Source of the DNA: Rugosimonospora acidiphila
Lineage (GTDB): Bacteria > Actinomycetota > Actinomycetes > Mycobacteriales > Micromonosporaceae
Direction: 5' to 3'
DNA length: 64,000 nt
Assembly (NCBI RefSeq): GCF_039543385.1
Contig: NZ_BAABJQ010000026.1
Coordinates: 1 to 64,000, forward strand
In this document: positions 7,408 through 16,447 of the stretch, piece by piece
Position numbering within the stretch: the first letter of the stretch is position 1
Layout of the letters: the number at the start of each line of letters is the position of its first letter
Notes under the pieces: generated by a model
What the model was told of the DNA's origin: nothing
Seen by the model: the letters and a program-made list of their open reading frames with translations, nothing else
Database searches by the model: none
Translations under genes and position numbers: made by a program

Positions 7408-8865
7408 ATGCGCGTCACACACCAGAACGTCAACGGCGTCGAGTTCGCGGTCGCCGACCTGGCGCTGGCCGACCGGGGCCGCACCCAGATCCGCCTCGCC
7501 GAGCACGAGATGCCGGGGTTGATGGCGGTCCGGCGCGAGTACGCGGCCGCGCGACCGCTGCGTGGGGCCAGGATCGGCGGCTCGCTGCACATGACGGTGC
7601 AGACCGCCGTCCTGATCGAGACGCTCGTCGCGCTCGGCGCCGAGGTGCGTTGGGCATCCTGCAACATCTTCTCCACCCAGGACGAGGCGGCCGCCGCGGT
7701 CGTGGTGGGCGCCGGCACCGTGGACGCGCCCGCGGGTACCCCGGTGTTCGCGTGGAAGGGCGAAACCCTGGAGGAGTACTGGTGGTGCGCCGACCAAATC
7801 TTCCGGTTCCCCGGCGGCCAGGGGCCCAACCTGCTGGTGGACGATGGCGGCGACGCGACGCTGCTGGTGCACCGGGGCGTCGCGTACGAGGCCAAGGGTG
7901 AGGTGCCTGCGCCGGGGCCGGACGACCCTCGGGAGTACGGGTACCTGCTCGCGACGCTCGCGCGCAGCCTCGAGGAGGACGGCCAGCGGTTCACCCGGAT
8001 CGCCGCCGGAATGCGCGGGGTCACCGAGGAGACCACGGCCGGCGTGACCGGTCTGTACCGGCTGGCCCGCGCCGGGGAGCTACTGTTCCCGGCCATCAAC
8101 GTCAACGACTCCGTCACCAAGTCCAAGTTCGACAACAAGTACGGCATCCGGCACTCCCTCGTTGACGGCATCAACCGCGCCACCGACGTGATGCTGGCCG
8201 GCAAGCTCGCCGTGGTGTGCGGCTACGGCGACGTCGGCAAGGGTGCCACGCAGTCCCTGCGCGGCCAGGGCGCCCGGGTGGTGGTCACCGAGATCGACCC
8301 GATCTGCGCGTTGCAGGCCGCGATGGACGGCCTGGACGTGGTGCGGCTGGAGGACGTGGTCGAGCGGGCCGACCTGGTCATCACGACGACCGGGAACACC
8401 GGCATCGTGCTGGTCGAGCACCTGGCGAGGATGAAGCACAACGCCATTCTCGGCAACGTCGGCCACTTCGACGACGAGATCGACATGGCGGGCCTGGCCC
8501 AGGTGCCCGGCATCGTGCGCACCGAGATCAAGCCGCAGGTGCACGAGTGGAGGTTCCCGGACGGGCACGCCGTCATCGTGCTGTCCGAGGGGCGGCTGCT
8601 CAATCTCGGCAACGCGACCGGCCACCCGAGCTTCGTGATGTCCAACTCGTTCGCCAACCAGACGCTGGCCCAGCTCGAACTGTTCACCAAGCCGGACGAG
8701 TACGACCGGGCGGTGTACCGGCTGCCCAAGCACCTGGACGAGAAGGTGGCGCGCCTACACCTGGACGCGCTGGGCGTACGCCTGACCGAACTGCGGCCGG
8801 AGCAGGCCGAGTACATCGGCGTCGAGGTGGCCGGACCGTACAAGCCCGAGCACTACCGGTACTGA
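7408..8865 (+). CDS. ahcY: Adenosylhomocysteinase (SAH hydrolase)
   Basis: A 485-residue cytosolic NAD-dependent enzyme that splits S-adenosylhomocysteine into adenosine and homocysteine and so sustains methylation. Signatures include RLAEHEMPGLMAVRREYA, GSLHMTVQTAVLIETL, EVRWASCNIFSTQD, NDSVTKSKFDNKYG and the NAD site VVCGYGDVGKGATQ. It ends in the typical KPEHYRY. Start ATG 7408 has a GGAAG-type site. Length is normal. The SAH riboswitch upstream gives product-sensing control. Confidence 0.98.
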   Translation: MRVTHQNVNGVEFAVADLALADRGRTQIRLAEHEMPGLMAVRREYAAARPLRGARIGGSLHMTVQTAVLIETLVALGAEVRWASCNIFSTQDEAAAAVVVGAGTVDAPAGTPVFAWKGETLEEYWWCADQIFRFPGGQGPNLLVDDGGDATLLVHRGVAYEAKGEVPAPGPDDPREYGYLLATLARSLEEDGQRFTRIAAGMRGVTEETTAGVTGLYRLARAGELLFPAINVNDSVTKSKFDNKYGIRHSLVDGINRATDVMLAGKLAVVCGYGDVGKGATQSLRGQGARVVVTEIDPICALQAAMDGLDVVRLEDVVERADLVITTTGNTGIVLVEHLARMKHNAILGNVGHFDDEIDMAGLAQVPGIVRTEIKPQVHEWRFPDGHAVIVLSEGRLLNLGNATGHPSFVMSNSFANQTLAQLELFTKPDEYDRAVYRLPKHLDEKVARLHLDALGVRLTELRPEQAEYIGVEVAGPYKPEHYRY

Positions 8866-8890
8866 TCAGCGGGTTCGCACCGGTGGCCGG

Positions 8891-8960
8891 CGGCACCGTC
8901 GCCGTCGGCCACCGGTCGCGACCGGCGGCACCATCGCCGTCGGCCACCGGTCGCGACCGG
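8891..8960 (+). repeat. Two tandem 35-bp repeats after ahcY
   Basis: Positions 8891-8925 and 8926-8960 are 35-base direct repeats with a single visible difference (CCGTC versus CCATC). Each contains GGCCACCGG, which can pair with CCGGTGGCC at 8880-8889, so the array can also fold into hairpins and may serve as the ahcY terminator. Confidence 0.75.
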
Positions 8961-9011
8961 CGGGTGCCGCGGGGTGCCGCGGCCCCAGACCGGCCGCTAT
9001 GCTGAGCGGCG

Positions 9012-10271
9012 ATGGAGTCGATCACGAACTGGGCCGGCAACGTGACGTTCACGCCGTCCCGCGTGCACCGGCCCTCCTCGCTGACCGAATTGCGGCGCCT
9101 GGTGGCGGACGCGGCGAAGGTCCGGGTTCTGGGCACCGGCCACTCGTTCAATCCGATCGCCGATACCGAGGGCGTCCTGGTCTCGGTCGCCGGCCTGCCG
9201 CCGGACGTCGAGGTGGACGAGGCCGGGCGCGCGGTCACGGTCGCGGCCGGCGTGCGCCTGGGCGAACTGGCCGTGCGCCTGCACGCGCGGGGGTACGCGC
9301 TGCCCAACCTCCCGTCGCTGCCGCACATCTCGGTCGCCGGCGCGGTCGCCACCGCCACCCACGGCTCGGGCGTGCGCAACGGCAACCTGGCCACCGCGGT
9401 GTCGGCGTTGCGGCTGGTCACCGCCGGCGGGGACGTGCGCACCCTGCGGCGGGGCGAGGACCCGGACTTTTCCGGCGCCGTGGTGTCGCTGGGCGCGCTG
9501 GGCGTGGTCACCGACCTCACCCTGGACGTCGTGCCCGCGTTCGACGTGCGCCAGTACGTGTACGACGACGTGCCCCTGGCGTCGCTGTCCGGGCGGCTGG
9601 CGGAGGCGCTGTCCGCCGGGTACAGCGTGAGCCTGTTCACCGACTGGACGGCCGAGAGCATCAACCAGGTCTGGGTCAAGCGGCGCGCGGACGACCCGGC
9701 CGCCCCGCCCGCCGGTGCCTGGCTGGGCGGCACCCTCGCGGACGGGCCCCGCCACCCGATCCGGGGGATGTCCACCACGTACGCCACGGCGCAGCAGGGT
9801 GAGCCCGGCCCCTGGCACGAGCGGCTGCCGCACTTCCGGATGGAGTTCACCCCGAGCAGCGGGCAGGAGTTGCAGTCGGAGTATTTCGTGGCGCGCGAGG
9901 AGGCGATGGCGGCGATCACCGCCATCGCCGGGATCCGCGAGCGCATCGCGCCGGTGTTGCAGATCTGCGAGCTGCGCACCATCGCCGCCGACGAGCTGTG
10001 GCTGAGCCCCCACTACCGGCGTGACAGCCTGGGGCTGCACTTCACCTGGGTGCCCGACGCCGCGGCGGTGACCCCGGTGCTGGCCGAGATCGAGCGCCTG
10101 CTGGAGCCGTTCGCCGCCCGACCGCACTGGGGCAAGGTGTTCACCATGGCGCCGGAGGTGGTGCGCTCCCGGTACGAGCGGCACGCGGACTTCGTGCGGC
10201 TGGCCAAGGAGTACGACCCCGCCGGCGCGTTGCGCAACGCGTTCCTGGACCGGTACCTGCCCGCGGCGTAG
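9012..10271 (+). CDS. FAD-dependent alditol/xylitol oxidase family protein
   Basis: A 419-residue flavoenzyme close to Streptomyces alditol oxidase in length and motifs. It starts TNWAGNVTF; RVLGTGHSFN carries the His (residue 44) that anchors FAD covalently in this family. LPSLPHISVAGAVATATHGSG follows, then EFTPSSGQELQSEY and a C-terminal HWGKVFT. The family oxidises the terminal hydroxyl of polyols to aldoses with release of peroxide. Cytosolic, with no signal peptide. It stands alone after ahcY. Related L-gulonolactone oxidases are an alternative. Confidence 0.88.
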   Translation: MESITNWAGNVTFTPSRVHRPSSLTELRRLVADAAKVRVLGTGHSFNPIADTEGVLVSVAGLPPDVEVDEAGRAVTVAAGVRLGELAVRLHARGYALPNLPSLPHISVAGAVATATHGSGVRNGNLATAVSALRLVTAGGDVRTLRRGEDPDFSGAVVSLGALGVVTDLTLDVVPAFDVRQYVYDDVPLASLSGRLAEALSAGYSVSLFTDWTAESINQVWVKRRADDPAAPPAGAWLGGTLADGPRHPIRGMSTTYATAQQGEPGPWHERLPHFRMEFTPSSGQELQSEYFVAREEAMAAITAIAGIRERIAPVLQICELRTIAADELWLSPHYRRDSLGLHFTWVPDAAAVTPVLAEIERLLEPFAARPHWGKVFTMAPEVVRSRYERHADFVRLAKEYDPAGALRNAFLDRYLPAA

Positions 10272-10323
10272 CCCCGGTGGCGGGTTGCCCCGGTGGCGGG
10301 TGGTGCGATCGCGGCACCCGCGC

Positions 10324-10851
10324 TCAGGCCGGTGGTGCGGGTGTCGCGGTGGCCGCGGGGGACAGCAGCGCCCGCACGTCGTGGTGGTTGAGGTAGACCA
10401 CGATCCGGGTACCGTCGTCGTCCCGGCGCAGCAGGAAGGTGGCGGTCAGCCGCAGCGGTGCGCCGCCGGCCCGGTCGGCGGCCCAGGCGGTGCGCACGAG
10501 CACGTGCCGCTCGTCGAGGTCGAGTTGGCGGGCGCCGGCCAGGCGCAGCGGGCCGACGCCGGCCTTCTCGAACAGCTGCCGGCGGGCGGGCAGCGACGCG
10601 ACGAGCGTGGCGCGGGCGAGGGCCAGGCAGTGGTTCGGGTCCAGGGTGAGGAACTGCTCGGCGAAGTGGGCGCCGGAATCCGACCCCGGGTCGGAGCCCC
10701 GCCGCTCGTACTCGGCGAGGAAGGCGTCGACGTCGGCAGTGAGCGGCCGCCAGCCCGGCGTGTCCAGCGGGATTGATGTATCCACCGGGTTTGATGCGTC
10801 CAGCGGGTCTGACGTGGCTGTCGCGTCTGAGGTTTGCGTCGTGTCGGTCAC
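10324..10851 (-). CDS. Hypothetical protein, possible NTF2/SnoaL-like fold
   Basis: A 175-residue protein. The first 30 residues are Asp/Thr/Ser-rich and disordered. The rest (AEYERRGSDPGSDSGAHFAEQFLTLDPN, written here in part, then LTATFLLRRDDDGTRIVVYLNHHDV) has the alternating helix and strand pattern of NTF2-like proteins. No catalytic site is visible. It starts at GTG 10851, 23 bases or so after the predicted start of a strong promoter. Confidence 0.6.
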   Translation of the reverse strand: MTDTTQTSDATATSDPLDASNPVDTSIPLDTPGWRPLTADVDAFLAEYERRGSDPGSDSGAHFAEQFLTLDPNHCLALARATLVASLPARRQLFEKAGVGPLRLAGARQLDLDERHVLVRTAWAADRAGGAPLRLTATFLLRRDDDGTRIVVYLNHHDVRALLSPAATATPAPPA

Positions 10852-10880
10852 GGCACCGATGCTAGGACGAATCTGCCCAC

Positions 10881-10909
10881 ATCATATCATAGAACGTCAA
10901 TTTTATCAA
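10881..10909 (-). promoter_or_regulatory. Near-consensus sigma-70 promoter for the gene ending at 10324
   Basis: On the minus strand TTGATA (10909-10904) and TATGAT (10886-10881) are 17 bases apart in an AT-rich pocket that stands out in this GC-rich window. It is among the best promoter matches in the window and points straight at GTG 10851. Confidence 0.65.
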
Positions 10910-11054
10910 GGCGTCGCCGGTCGACGCCTCCTCGCCCGAACGGTCAGGGTTCGCCCGTGTCCGCGAGTCGACAGCGCGCGGGTGACAACCGGCGCCGGCC
11001 CCCGCGCGTCGTTGTCGCATCCACCCGTCCGGTCATCGCCCCAAGGAGGACGCG

Positions 11055-11849
11055 ATGAGGATGCCATCCCGATCCGCGCGACTGTTCGGCCCGCCGGCCA
11101 TGCTCGCCCTTGCCCTTGCCCTCGCCCTCGCCGCCGGCTGCGGGCAGCCGGGCCGCGCCGGGGAGGCGCGGCCGGCGCCGTCCGCCCCCGCACCGGTCGT
11201 CGTCGGCACCGAGGCCCCGACCGTGCCCGCACCGCCCCCCGCCGCGTCACCCCCCGCGGCATCGCCCCCCGCCGCCCGGCCGCCGGCCGCCACCACCGGG
11301 CCGGCCGGTGTCCTCACCTACCGGGTCACCTACGGCTGGGCCGTACCGTCGCACCCGGTACGGGTGCCGCACACCGTGCACCCGCCGATCGCGCCCCCGC
11401 CCGCGCCCCCGTTGCCGTACCTGACCGGGATCTCGGTCGGCGACCACGCGGGCGAGCACCCCGGCTACGCCCGCATCTCGTTCACGTTCGCCGGAGCGTT
11501 CCCGGAGTACACCCTGCAGTACGTGCCGGAGGTCCGCACCGAGGGCCGCGGCGACCCGCTTCCCTTGCCCGGCAACGGCTTCCTGCGCATCCAGTTCATC
11601 CAGGCGCAGGCGCACGACGAGGCCGGGCACTCGACCGTGACCGGCGCGCCGGCGACCCGGCTGGACATCGGCAACCTCGCCGGCTACGGCGCGGCCGGCG
11701 ACTTCGAGGGGCGGGTCACCTACGGCCTGGGCATCCGGGTGGCCGCCGGCGGCGACCAGGCCCTGCCGATCCGGGTCAGCGAGCTGACCAGGTCGGCCGG
11801 CGCCGGGAAGACGGCCTACGTGGTGGCGTTCGACGTCCAGGCCGGCTGA
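11055..11849 (+). CDS. Secreted lipoprotein with AMIN-like domain
   Basis: A 264-residue lipoprotein. A hydrophobic signal (LALALALALAAGC) ends in a lipobox, with Cys at about residue 29. A Pro/Ala-rich linker follows to about residue 110. The C-terminal domain (YLTGISVGDH, ARISFTFAGAFPEYTLQY, FLRIQF) matches the AMIN-like domain found in actinobacterial exported proteins, thought to bind cell-envelope components. ATG 11055 has AAGGAGG upstream. It is anchored on the outer face of the membrane. It converges on the GMC operon. Confidence 0.82.
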   Translation: MRMPSRSARLFGPPAMLALALALALAAGCGQPGRAGEARPAPSAPAPVVVGTEAPTVPAPPPAASPPAASPPAARPPAATTGPAGVLTYRVTYGWAVPSHPVRVPHTVHPPIAPPPAPPLPYLTGISVGDHAGEHPGYARISFTFAGAFPEYTLQYVPEVRTEGRGDPLPLPGNGFLRIQFIQAQAHDEAGHSTVTGAPATRLDIGNLAGYGAAGDFEGRVTYGLGIRVAAGGDQALPIRVSELTRSAGAGKTAYVVAFDVQAG

Positions 11850-11868
11850 TACCGCATCGGTTGACCCC

Positions 11869-11895
11869 GCACCGGCCGCCCGCGTCGGCCGGTGC
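11869..11895. terminator. Bidirectional hairpin between convergent genes
   Basis: GCACCGGCCG (11869-11878) pairs perfectly with CGGCCGGTGC (11886-11895) across a 7-base loop. It lies between the ends of the lipoprotein and the GMC oxidoreductase genes. Confidence 0.6.
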
Positions 11896-13583
11896 TACCG
11901 AGCGCCGCCGATGAGGATGTCGGCGGTGCGCGCGGCCAGCGCCATGATCGTCAGCGCCGGGTTGGCCGCCCCCTGAGTGGGCAGCACGCTGCCGTCGGTG
12001 ATGTACAGGTTGGGCACCGCGAACGTGCGGCCGGTGGCGTCCACCACCCCGTCGGCCGCCCGGCCGGCCATCCGGGCGCCGCCGACAAGGTGGGCGTACC
12101 GGTTGATGGTGGCCACCTCGCCCGCCCCCGCCGCGTGGAGGATTTCCACCATCCGGTCCCGGGCGGCGCGCACCATGGCCCGGTCGTTGTCGCACTGGCT
12201 GTAGGTGAACCGGGCGACCGGCAGGCCGTTGCGGTCGGTCTGCTCATCGAGGGTGACCCGGTTGCCGGGCTGGGGCAGGAACTCGCACAGCGCGCCGAGG
12301 GTCGTCCAGTGGATGTAGTCGCGCATGTACTCACGGAACGGCAAGCCCCAGTGCCCCTCGGCGAAAATGTGTTCGGCGAACGTGATGGGCAGCGGGGAGA
12401 CCGTCTGCAGGGAGAAGCCGCGTTGGTACGGTGCCGCCGGGTCGGTCTCGTAGAAGTGCTCGCTGGACACCGAGGGCGGAGGCGCCTTGTACGCCCGGAC
12501 CTCGGCGGTGAACCTGCCAGCGACCTGCGGCGCGCCCTGCACCATCAGGTACCGGCCGACCTGGTCGTGGTCGTTGCACAGCCCGTCGGGGAAGCGCCGG
12601 TTGGCGGAGTTCAGCAGCAGGCGCGGTGTCTCGATGGAGTACCCGGCGACCGCCACCAGCCGGGCGGCCTGGAAGTGCTCGATGCCGCCGCGCAGGTAGT
12701 GCACCCCGGTGACCAGCCCCGTGCGCTCGTCGTAGCCGATCCGGTTGACCATGCAGTCCGGCCGGATCTCGGCGCCGTGCGCGAGCGCGTCGGGGACGTG
12801 GGTGATCAGCGGGGACGCCTTGGCGTTGACCTTGCAGCCCTGCAGGCAGAAGCCACGGTAGATGCAGTGCGGCCGGTTGCCGAAGCGGCCGTTGGTGATG
12901 GCCACCGGCCCGACCTTGGTGGGGATGCCCAGCGTGTGGCAGCCGGCCTGGAACAGCAGCGCGTCGCCGGAGACCGGGTGGGGGGAGTGGGGGTAGTGGT
13001 GCGGCTCGCCCCACGGCCAGTACTCGCCGGCGACCGGCAGTTCCTCCTCGATGTCCCGGTAGTACGGCCGCAGGTCCGCGTACGTGATCGGCCAGTCCAC
13101 GCCGACCCCGTCCCGGGAGTACGTGGCGAAGTCCGATGGGTGCAGCCGCGGAGCGTACCCGGCGTAGTGCACCATGGAGCCGCCCACGCCGCGGCCGGAG
13201 TTGTTGGAACCCAACGGCACCGGGTCGGTGCCGTCGATGACCCGGGGCTCGTTCCAGTACAGGTGGTGGGATCCGGCCTCGTCGCTGACCCAGTCCAGCT
13301 CCGGATCCCAGAACGGGCCGGCGTCCAGGGCGACCACCCGCCAGCCGGCGTGGGCCAGCCGCTGGGTCAGCGTGCCGCCACCGGCGCCCACCCCGACCAC
13401 CACCGCGTCGACCTCGTCGTCGTCCCGGTACCGGCGCATGTCCCGGCGCAGCCGGTGATTGGTGCGCTGCTGTCCGGCCGGCAGCAGCCACGCCGAGGCG
13501 TTGCGGGCCGCCACGCCGGCGCCCGAGCCGCCCGCCACGGCGCGGGCGATCCGGGATCCGATGCCCGGCCCGCTCCCGCTCAC
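11895..13583 (-). CDS. GMC-family FAD oxidoreductase, catalytic subunit
   Basis: A 562-residue flavoprotein. The FAD site is VVVGVGAGGGTL at about residues 61-72, followed by DAGP. The C-terminal GMC domain contains YAHLVGGARMAG and LYITDGSVLPTQGAANPALTIMALAAR. An internal Cys-bearing segment (HCIYRGFCLQGCKVNAKAS) is typical of the gluconate 2-dehydrogenase-like branch. The GTG start overlaps the stop of the upstream gene by 4 bp, so translation is coupled. With that gene it should form a membrane-associated sugar or alcohol dehydrogenase. Confidence 0.87.
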   Translation of the reverse strand: MSGSGPGIGSRIARAVAGGSGAGVAARNASAWLLPAGQQRTNHRLRRDMRRYRDDDEVDAVVVGVGAGGGTLTQRLAHAGWRVVALDAGPFWDPELDWVSDEAGSHHLYWNEPRVIDGTDPVPLGSNNSGRGVGGSMVHYAGYAPRLHPSDFATYSRDGVGVDWPITYADLRPYYRDIEEELPVAGEYWPWGEPHHYPHSPHPVSGDALLFQAGCHTLGIPTKVGPVAITNGRFGNRPHCIYRGFCLQGCKVNAKASPLITHVPDALAHGAEIRPDCMVNRIGYDERTGLVTGVHYLRGGIEHFQAARLVAVAGYSIETPRLLLNSANRRFPDGLCNDHDQVGRYLMVQGAPQVAGRFTAEVRAYKAPPPSVSSEHFYETDPAAPYQRGFSLQTVSPLPITFAEHIFAEGHWGLPFREYMRDYIHWTTLGALCEFLPQPGNRVTLDEQTDRNGLPVARFTYSQCDNDRAMVRAARDRMVEILHAAGAGEVATINRYAHLVGGARMAGRAADGVVDATGRTFAVPNLYITDGSVLPTQGAANPALTIMALAARTADILIGGAR

Positions 13584-14338
13584 CACTCGGGCTCGTCGCC
13601 CGTCGTGTCGGGGGGCACCCCGATCACCGGCGGGTCCGGGTACTCCGCGTAGCGGCGGCGGGCCTCCTCCACCCGCCGGGCGAGCCTCTCCAGGTCCCGC
13701 CCGGGTTGCGCGTCGGCGACCTCCCAGGGCTCCCGCCGGTCCAGGCCCAGGTTCTTGTACCCGCGCGGGTAGGCCGGCCCGCCGAACCCGATCTCGTTCC
13801 ACGCCCACGGGTGGGAGTAGAACGCGGCGGCGGCGTACCGGGTCCACAGGCCCCACACCCGGGCGGCGGGCATGCCGTGCCAGTCGCCGGTGCCCAGCCG
13901 GTGCATGCAGTCGATGAGCTGGCCCTGTCTCGCCCAGCTGAGCGCGGCGAAGCCGGTGCCGCACGCCGCCTGGGCGTCATCGTCGAGGGCGTGCACGCTG
14001 TCCCGCCACGCCTGACCGTCGGGGGGCAGGTCGTGGTAGTGCCACCCGTCGGTCTGCTGCTCGGCCAGCCGCGCGTCGATCGTGGCCAGCACCGGTACCC
14101 GCGGCTCGTTGCGCTGGTCCAGCAGCTGGTTGAGCAGCGCGCGGGCCACCGGCTCCTCCTGCCGGGTGAAGAACCGGATCGCGGGGGGCGGGCCGAGCCT
14201 GTTCAGCACCACCCCCACGGTCACCACGTCCCAGGTGGGCGCCTGGGCGAGCACGTCGAACCCGGGGAACTTCTCCTGCCGGTCACCCGGGATGTGGTTG
14301 AGACCCGACGGCACCCGCCCGCGACGGCCGGCCATCAT
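13580..14338 (-). CDS. Gluconate 2-dehydrogenase subunit 3 family protein
   Basis: A 252-residue protein matching the small subunit that escorts or stabilises GMC dehydrogenases: FFTRQEEPVARALLNQLLDQ, then IDCMHRLGTGDWHGMPAARVW and YYAAAF-like region ending with PAYPRGYKNLGL. It lacks a clear Tat signal; some relatives carry one. ATG 14338 overlaps the stop of the upstream gene (ATGA), and its own stop overlaps the GMC start. This three-gene arrangement is one operon. Confidence 0.8.
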   Translation of the reverse strand: MMAGRRGRVPSGLNHIPGDRQEKFPGFDVLAQAPTWDVVTVGVVLNRLGPPPAIRFFTRQEEPVARALLNQLLDQRNEPRVPVLATIDARLAEQQTDGWHYHDLPPDGQAWRDSVHALDDDAQAACGTGFAALSWARQGQLIDCMHRLGTGDWHGMPAARVWGLWTRYAAAAFYSHPWAWNEIGFGGPAYPRGYKNLGLDRREPWEVADAQPGRDLERLARRVEEARRRYAEYPDPPVIGVPPDTTGDEPEW

Positions 14339-14793
14339 TGCTCCCGGCGCAGGATCGCCGCCAGCAGCCCCATCCCGCCGACCATCGACATCAGCAGCGG
14401 CGCCAGCAGCGGAGGGCCCATCTCGATGTTGTACCGGGCCAGCGCCCAGCCGCCCGGGCGCTGGGCGATACCCCGCAGGTGCAGGTAGGTGCCCTGCAAT
14501 CCGTTCGCCATGATGGCCAGCGATGCCAGCGGCAGCGCGGTCTTCGCCGCCCGGCGGCTCGCCACGCCGGCGATCCCGGCCAGCGCGCCGACCGGGCCGA
14601 GCGCCACCGGCAGCCACATCATCCGGTTGCCGAAGCTGGCCCGGTCGTGCTCCAGGAAGATCTCCCCGGCGGTGACCAGCGCGCCCACCGCGGTCAGCGC
14701 CGACATCGACCGCTCGAACCGACCGGTGTGCACGTCGGTCAGCAGCCGGTCCAGCAGGTGTACCGGCGGGGCGGAAGGGCGGTTCTCGACCAC
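14335..14793 (-). CDS. Four-helix membrane protein, first gene of the GMC operon
   Basis: A 152-residue protein with about four hydrophobic segments (ALTAVGALVTAGEIFL, MMWLPVALGPVGALAGIAGV, LPLASLAIMANGL, LLAPLLMSMVGGMGLLAAIL). It is not recognised by family. Coupled translation with the subunit-3 and GMC genes suggests that it is the membrane anchor of the complex. No haem-binding CxxCH is present, so it is not the usual cytochrome subunit. Confidence 0.7.
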   Translation of the reverse strand: MVENRPSAPPVHLLDRLLTDVHTGRFERSMSALTAVGALVTAGEIFLEHDRASFGNRMMWLPVALGPVGALAGIAGVASRRAAKTALPLASLAIMANGLQGTYLHLRGIAQRPGGWALARYNIEMGPPLLAPLLMSMVGGMGLLAAILRREQ

Positions 14794-14921
14794 GTGCCGC
14801 TTCTTTCCCAGCTGGCTCGCCTCAAACCGGATACGGCGGCGGAATCGACGCGGCTGGCGCCGGCGGCGACCCGGACCGGTCGTCGACCAGCCTCGGCGCC
14901 ACGGCCCGTACGGTGGTGGGC

Positions 14922-15419
14922 ATGCGCCTGGTCATCATGGCCGACACCCACGTACCGAAGCGGGCCCGCGACCTGCCGGCCGAGCTGTGGTCGGCGGTGG
15001 ACGCGGCCGACCTGGTCATCCACGCCGGCGACTGGGTCGACGAGTCGCTGCTCGACGCGCTCACGGCGCGGGCCGCCCGGCTGGTCGGGGTGTACGGCAA
15101 CAACGACGGGCCTTCCCTGCGCAGGCGGCTACCGGAGGTGGCCCGGGTCAACCTGGACGGGCTGAGGGTCGCCGTGGTGCACGAGACCGGCCCCGCGGCC
15201 GGCCGCGAGCGCCGGTGCGCCGCCCGCTTTCCTGGCTGTGACCTGCTGGTCTTCGGGCACTCGCACATCCCGTGGGACAGTCAGGCCGCGGGCGGTCCGC
15301 GGCTGCTCAACCCGGGGTCGCCGACCGACCGCCGCCGCCAGCCGGTGGCCACCTTCCTCACCGCGGAGGTGGTCGGCGGCGAACTGCGCGACGTGCGACT
15401 GCGTCCCGTGCCGAGGTGA
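14922..15419 (+). CDS. YfcE-type metallophosphoesterase
   Basis: A 165-residue dimetal phosphodiesterase. All family motifs are present: MADTHVPKR (DxH), HAGDWVD (GDxxD variant), YGNND (GNxD) and FGHSHIPWD (GHxH). Size fits the MJ0936/YfcE group. ATG 14922 starts at the first beta strand. Cytosolic, substrate unknown. Divergent from the GMC operon. Confidence 0.9.
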   Translation: MRLVIMADTHVPKRARDLPAELWSAVDAADLVIHAGDWVDESLLDALTARAARLVGVYGNNDGPSLRRRLPEVARVNLDGLRVAVVHETGPAAGRERRCAARFPGCDLLVFGHSHIPWDSQAAGGPRLLNPGSPTDRRRQPVATFLTAEVVGGELRDVRLRPVPR

Positions 15420-15450
15420 CGCCCGCGGGGAGGGGGCGGCGACGGGCACT

Positions 15451-15520
15451 GCGCGAAAGTCGTTGCGCGACAGTCGTTAGGCGGAATCCGTTGAGTGAAA
15501 GCCGTCGCGCGACAGCCGTT
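15451..15520. repeat. Five degenerate 14-bp tandem units
   Basis: Units at 15451, 15465, 15479, 15493 and 15507 follow the pattern GCGCGACAGYCGTT with scattered changes. They fill the space between the convergent phosphodiesterase and methyltransferase genes, and the last unit runs into the methyltransferase stop codon. The array may have mutated the C-terminus of that protein. Confidence 0.7.
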
Positions 15521-16337
15521 ATGCGGAGGGGCGCTTCACGGCCACGCCGCAGTACATCTGGACCTGGCTGTCGTCGAGCGGGTCGGCGTCGGGGTCCGGG
15601 CGCCAGCGGTGGACCAGGGCCACGCCCGGCTCGATCAGGTCCAGCCCGTCGAACAGGCTCTCCACCTCGACCTTGGTGCGGGCCCTCGAGGTGATGCCCT
15701 CCTGATTGGCGACGGTCATGCCCTGGAACGTCCGCGGCACCGTGTCGACGGTGGCGGTCGACAGCGTGAGCACGCTGCCGGGGGCCAGCGGCTCCATCAG
15801 GGTGCCGATGATGTGGCGCGCCAGGTCGTCGTCGGTGACGTAGTGCAGGATCGCCAGCAGGCTGACCGCGACCGGCTGGGAGATGTCCAGGGTGTCCGTC
15901 AGGTCCGGGGAGCCGAGGATGCGCCACGGGTCGTTGAGGTCGGCGTCGATGTAGGCGGTCCGCCCCTGTTCCGTGCTGGTCAGCAGCGCGCGGGCGTGTA
16001 CCAGCACGATCGGGTCGTTGTCGGCGTACACGACGCGGGACTCCGGGGCGATCCCCTGCACGATCTCGTGCAGGTTCGGCGAGGTGGGCAGGCCGGTGCC
16101 GACGTCCAGGAACTGGCGCATGCCCAGGTCGGCCGACATGAACCGAGCCACCCGGTGCATGAACGAGCGGTTGGCGCGCATCGAGGCGGGCAGCGTGGGC
16201 CAGTCCTTGACGATCGTGTTCGCCGCGTCCCGGTCGGCCTGGAAGTTGTCCTTGCCGCCCAGCAGGTAGTCGTAGATCCGTGCCGGGTGGGGAATGTGGG
16301 TTTTCAGATCCACGGAATTCACGACAGCCGCCTCCAT
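15519..16337 (-). CDS. SAM-dependent methyltransferase, DUF574 family
   Basis: A 272-residue protein of the actinobacterial S-adenosyl methyltransferase family (PF04672). It starts near HIPHPARIYDYLLGGKDNF and carries the SAM site FLDVGTGLPTSPNLHEI, then VVYADNDPIV and LLAILHYV. Substrates of this family are unknown. Multiple paralogues are common in actinomycetes. Cytosolic. Confidence 0.9.
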   Translation of the reverse strand: MEAAVVNSVDLKTHIPHPARIYDYLLGGKDNFQADRDAANTIVKDWPTLPASMRANRSFMHRVARFMSADLGMRQFLDVGTGLPTSPNLHEIVQGIAPESRVVYADNDPIVLVHARALLTSTEQGRTAYIDADLNDPWRILGSPDLTDTLDISQPVAVSLLAILHYVTDDDLARHIIGTLMEPLAPGSVLTLSTATVDTVPRTFQGMTVANQEGITSRARTKVEVESLFDGLDLIEPGVALVHRWRPDPDADPLDDSQVQMYCGVAVKRPSA

Positions 16338-16447
16338 GATCGTCCGCGGATCAACCTATCTCACCCGACTCGTCACGCATACGGCGGTGGGGTCGGATTC
16401 GCCGGACGTTCGGCCCGTGGACGGGCGTCGGCAGAGCACCGTGCCGG

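Noticed and set aside
8891..8960. Possible CRISPR-like array
   Set aside because: The two 35-bp units are directly adjacent with no spacers and there is no cas gene in the window.
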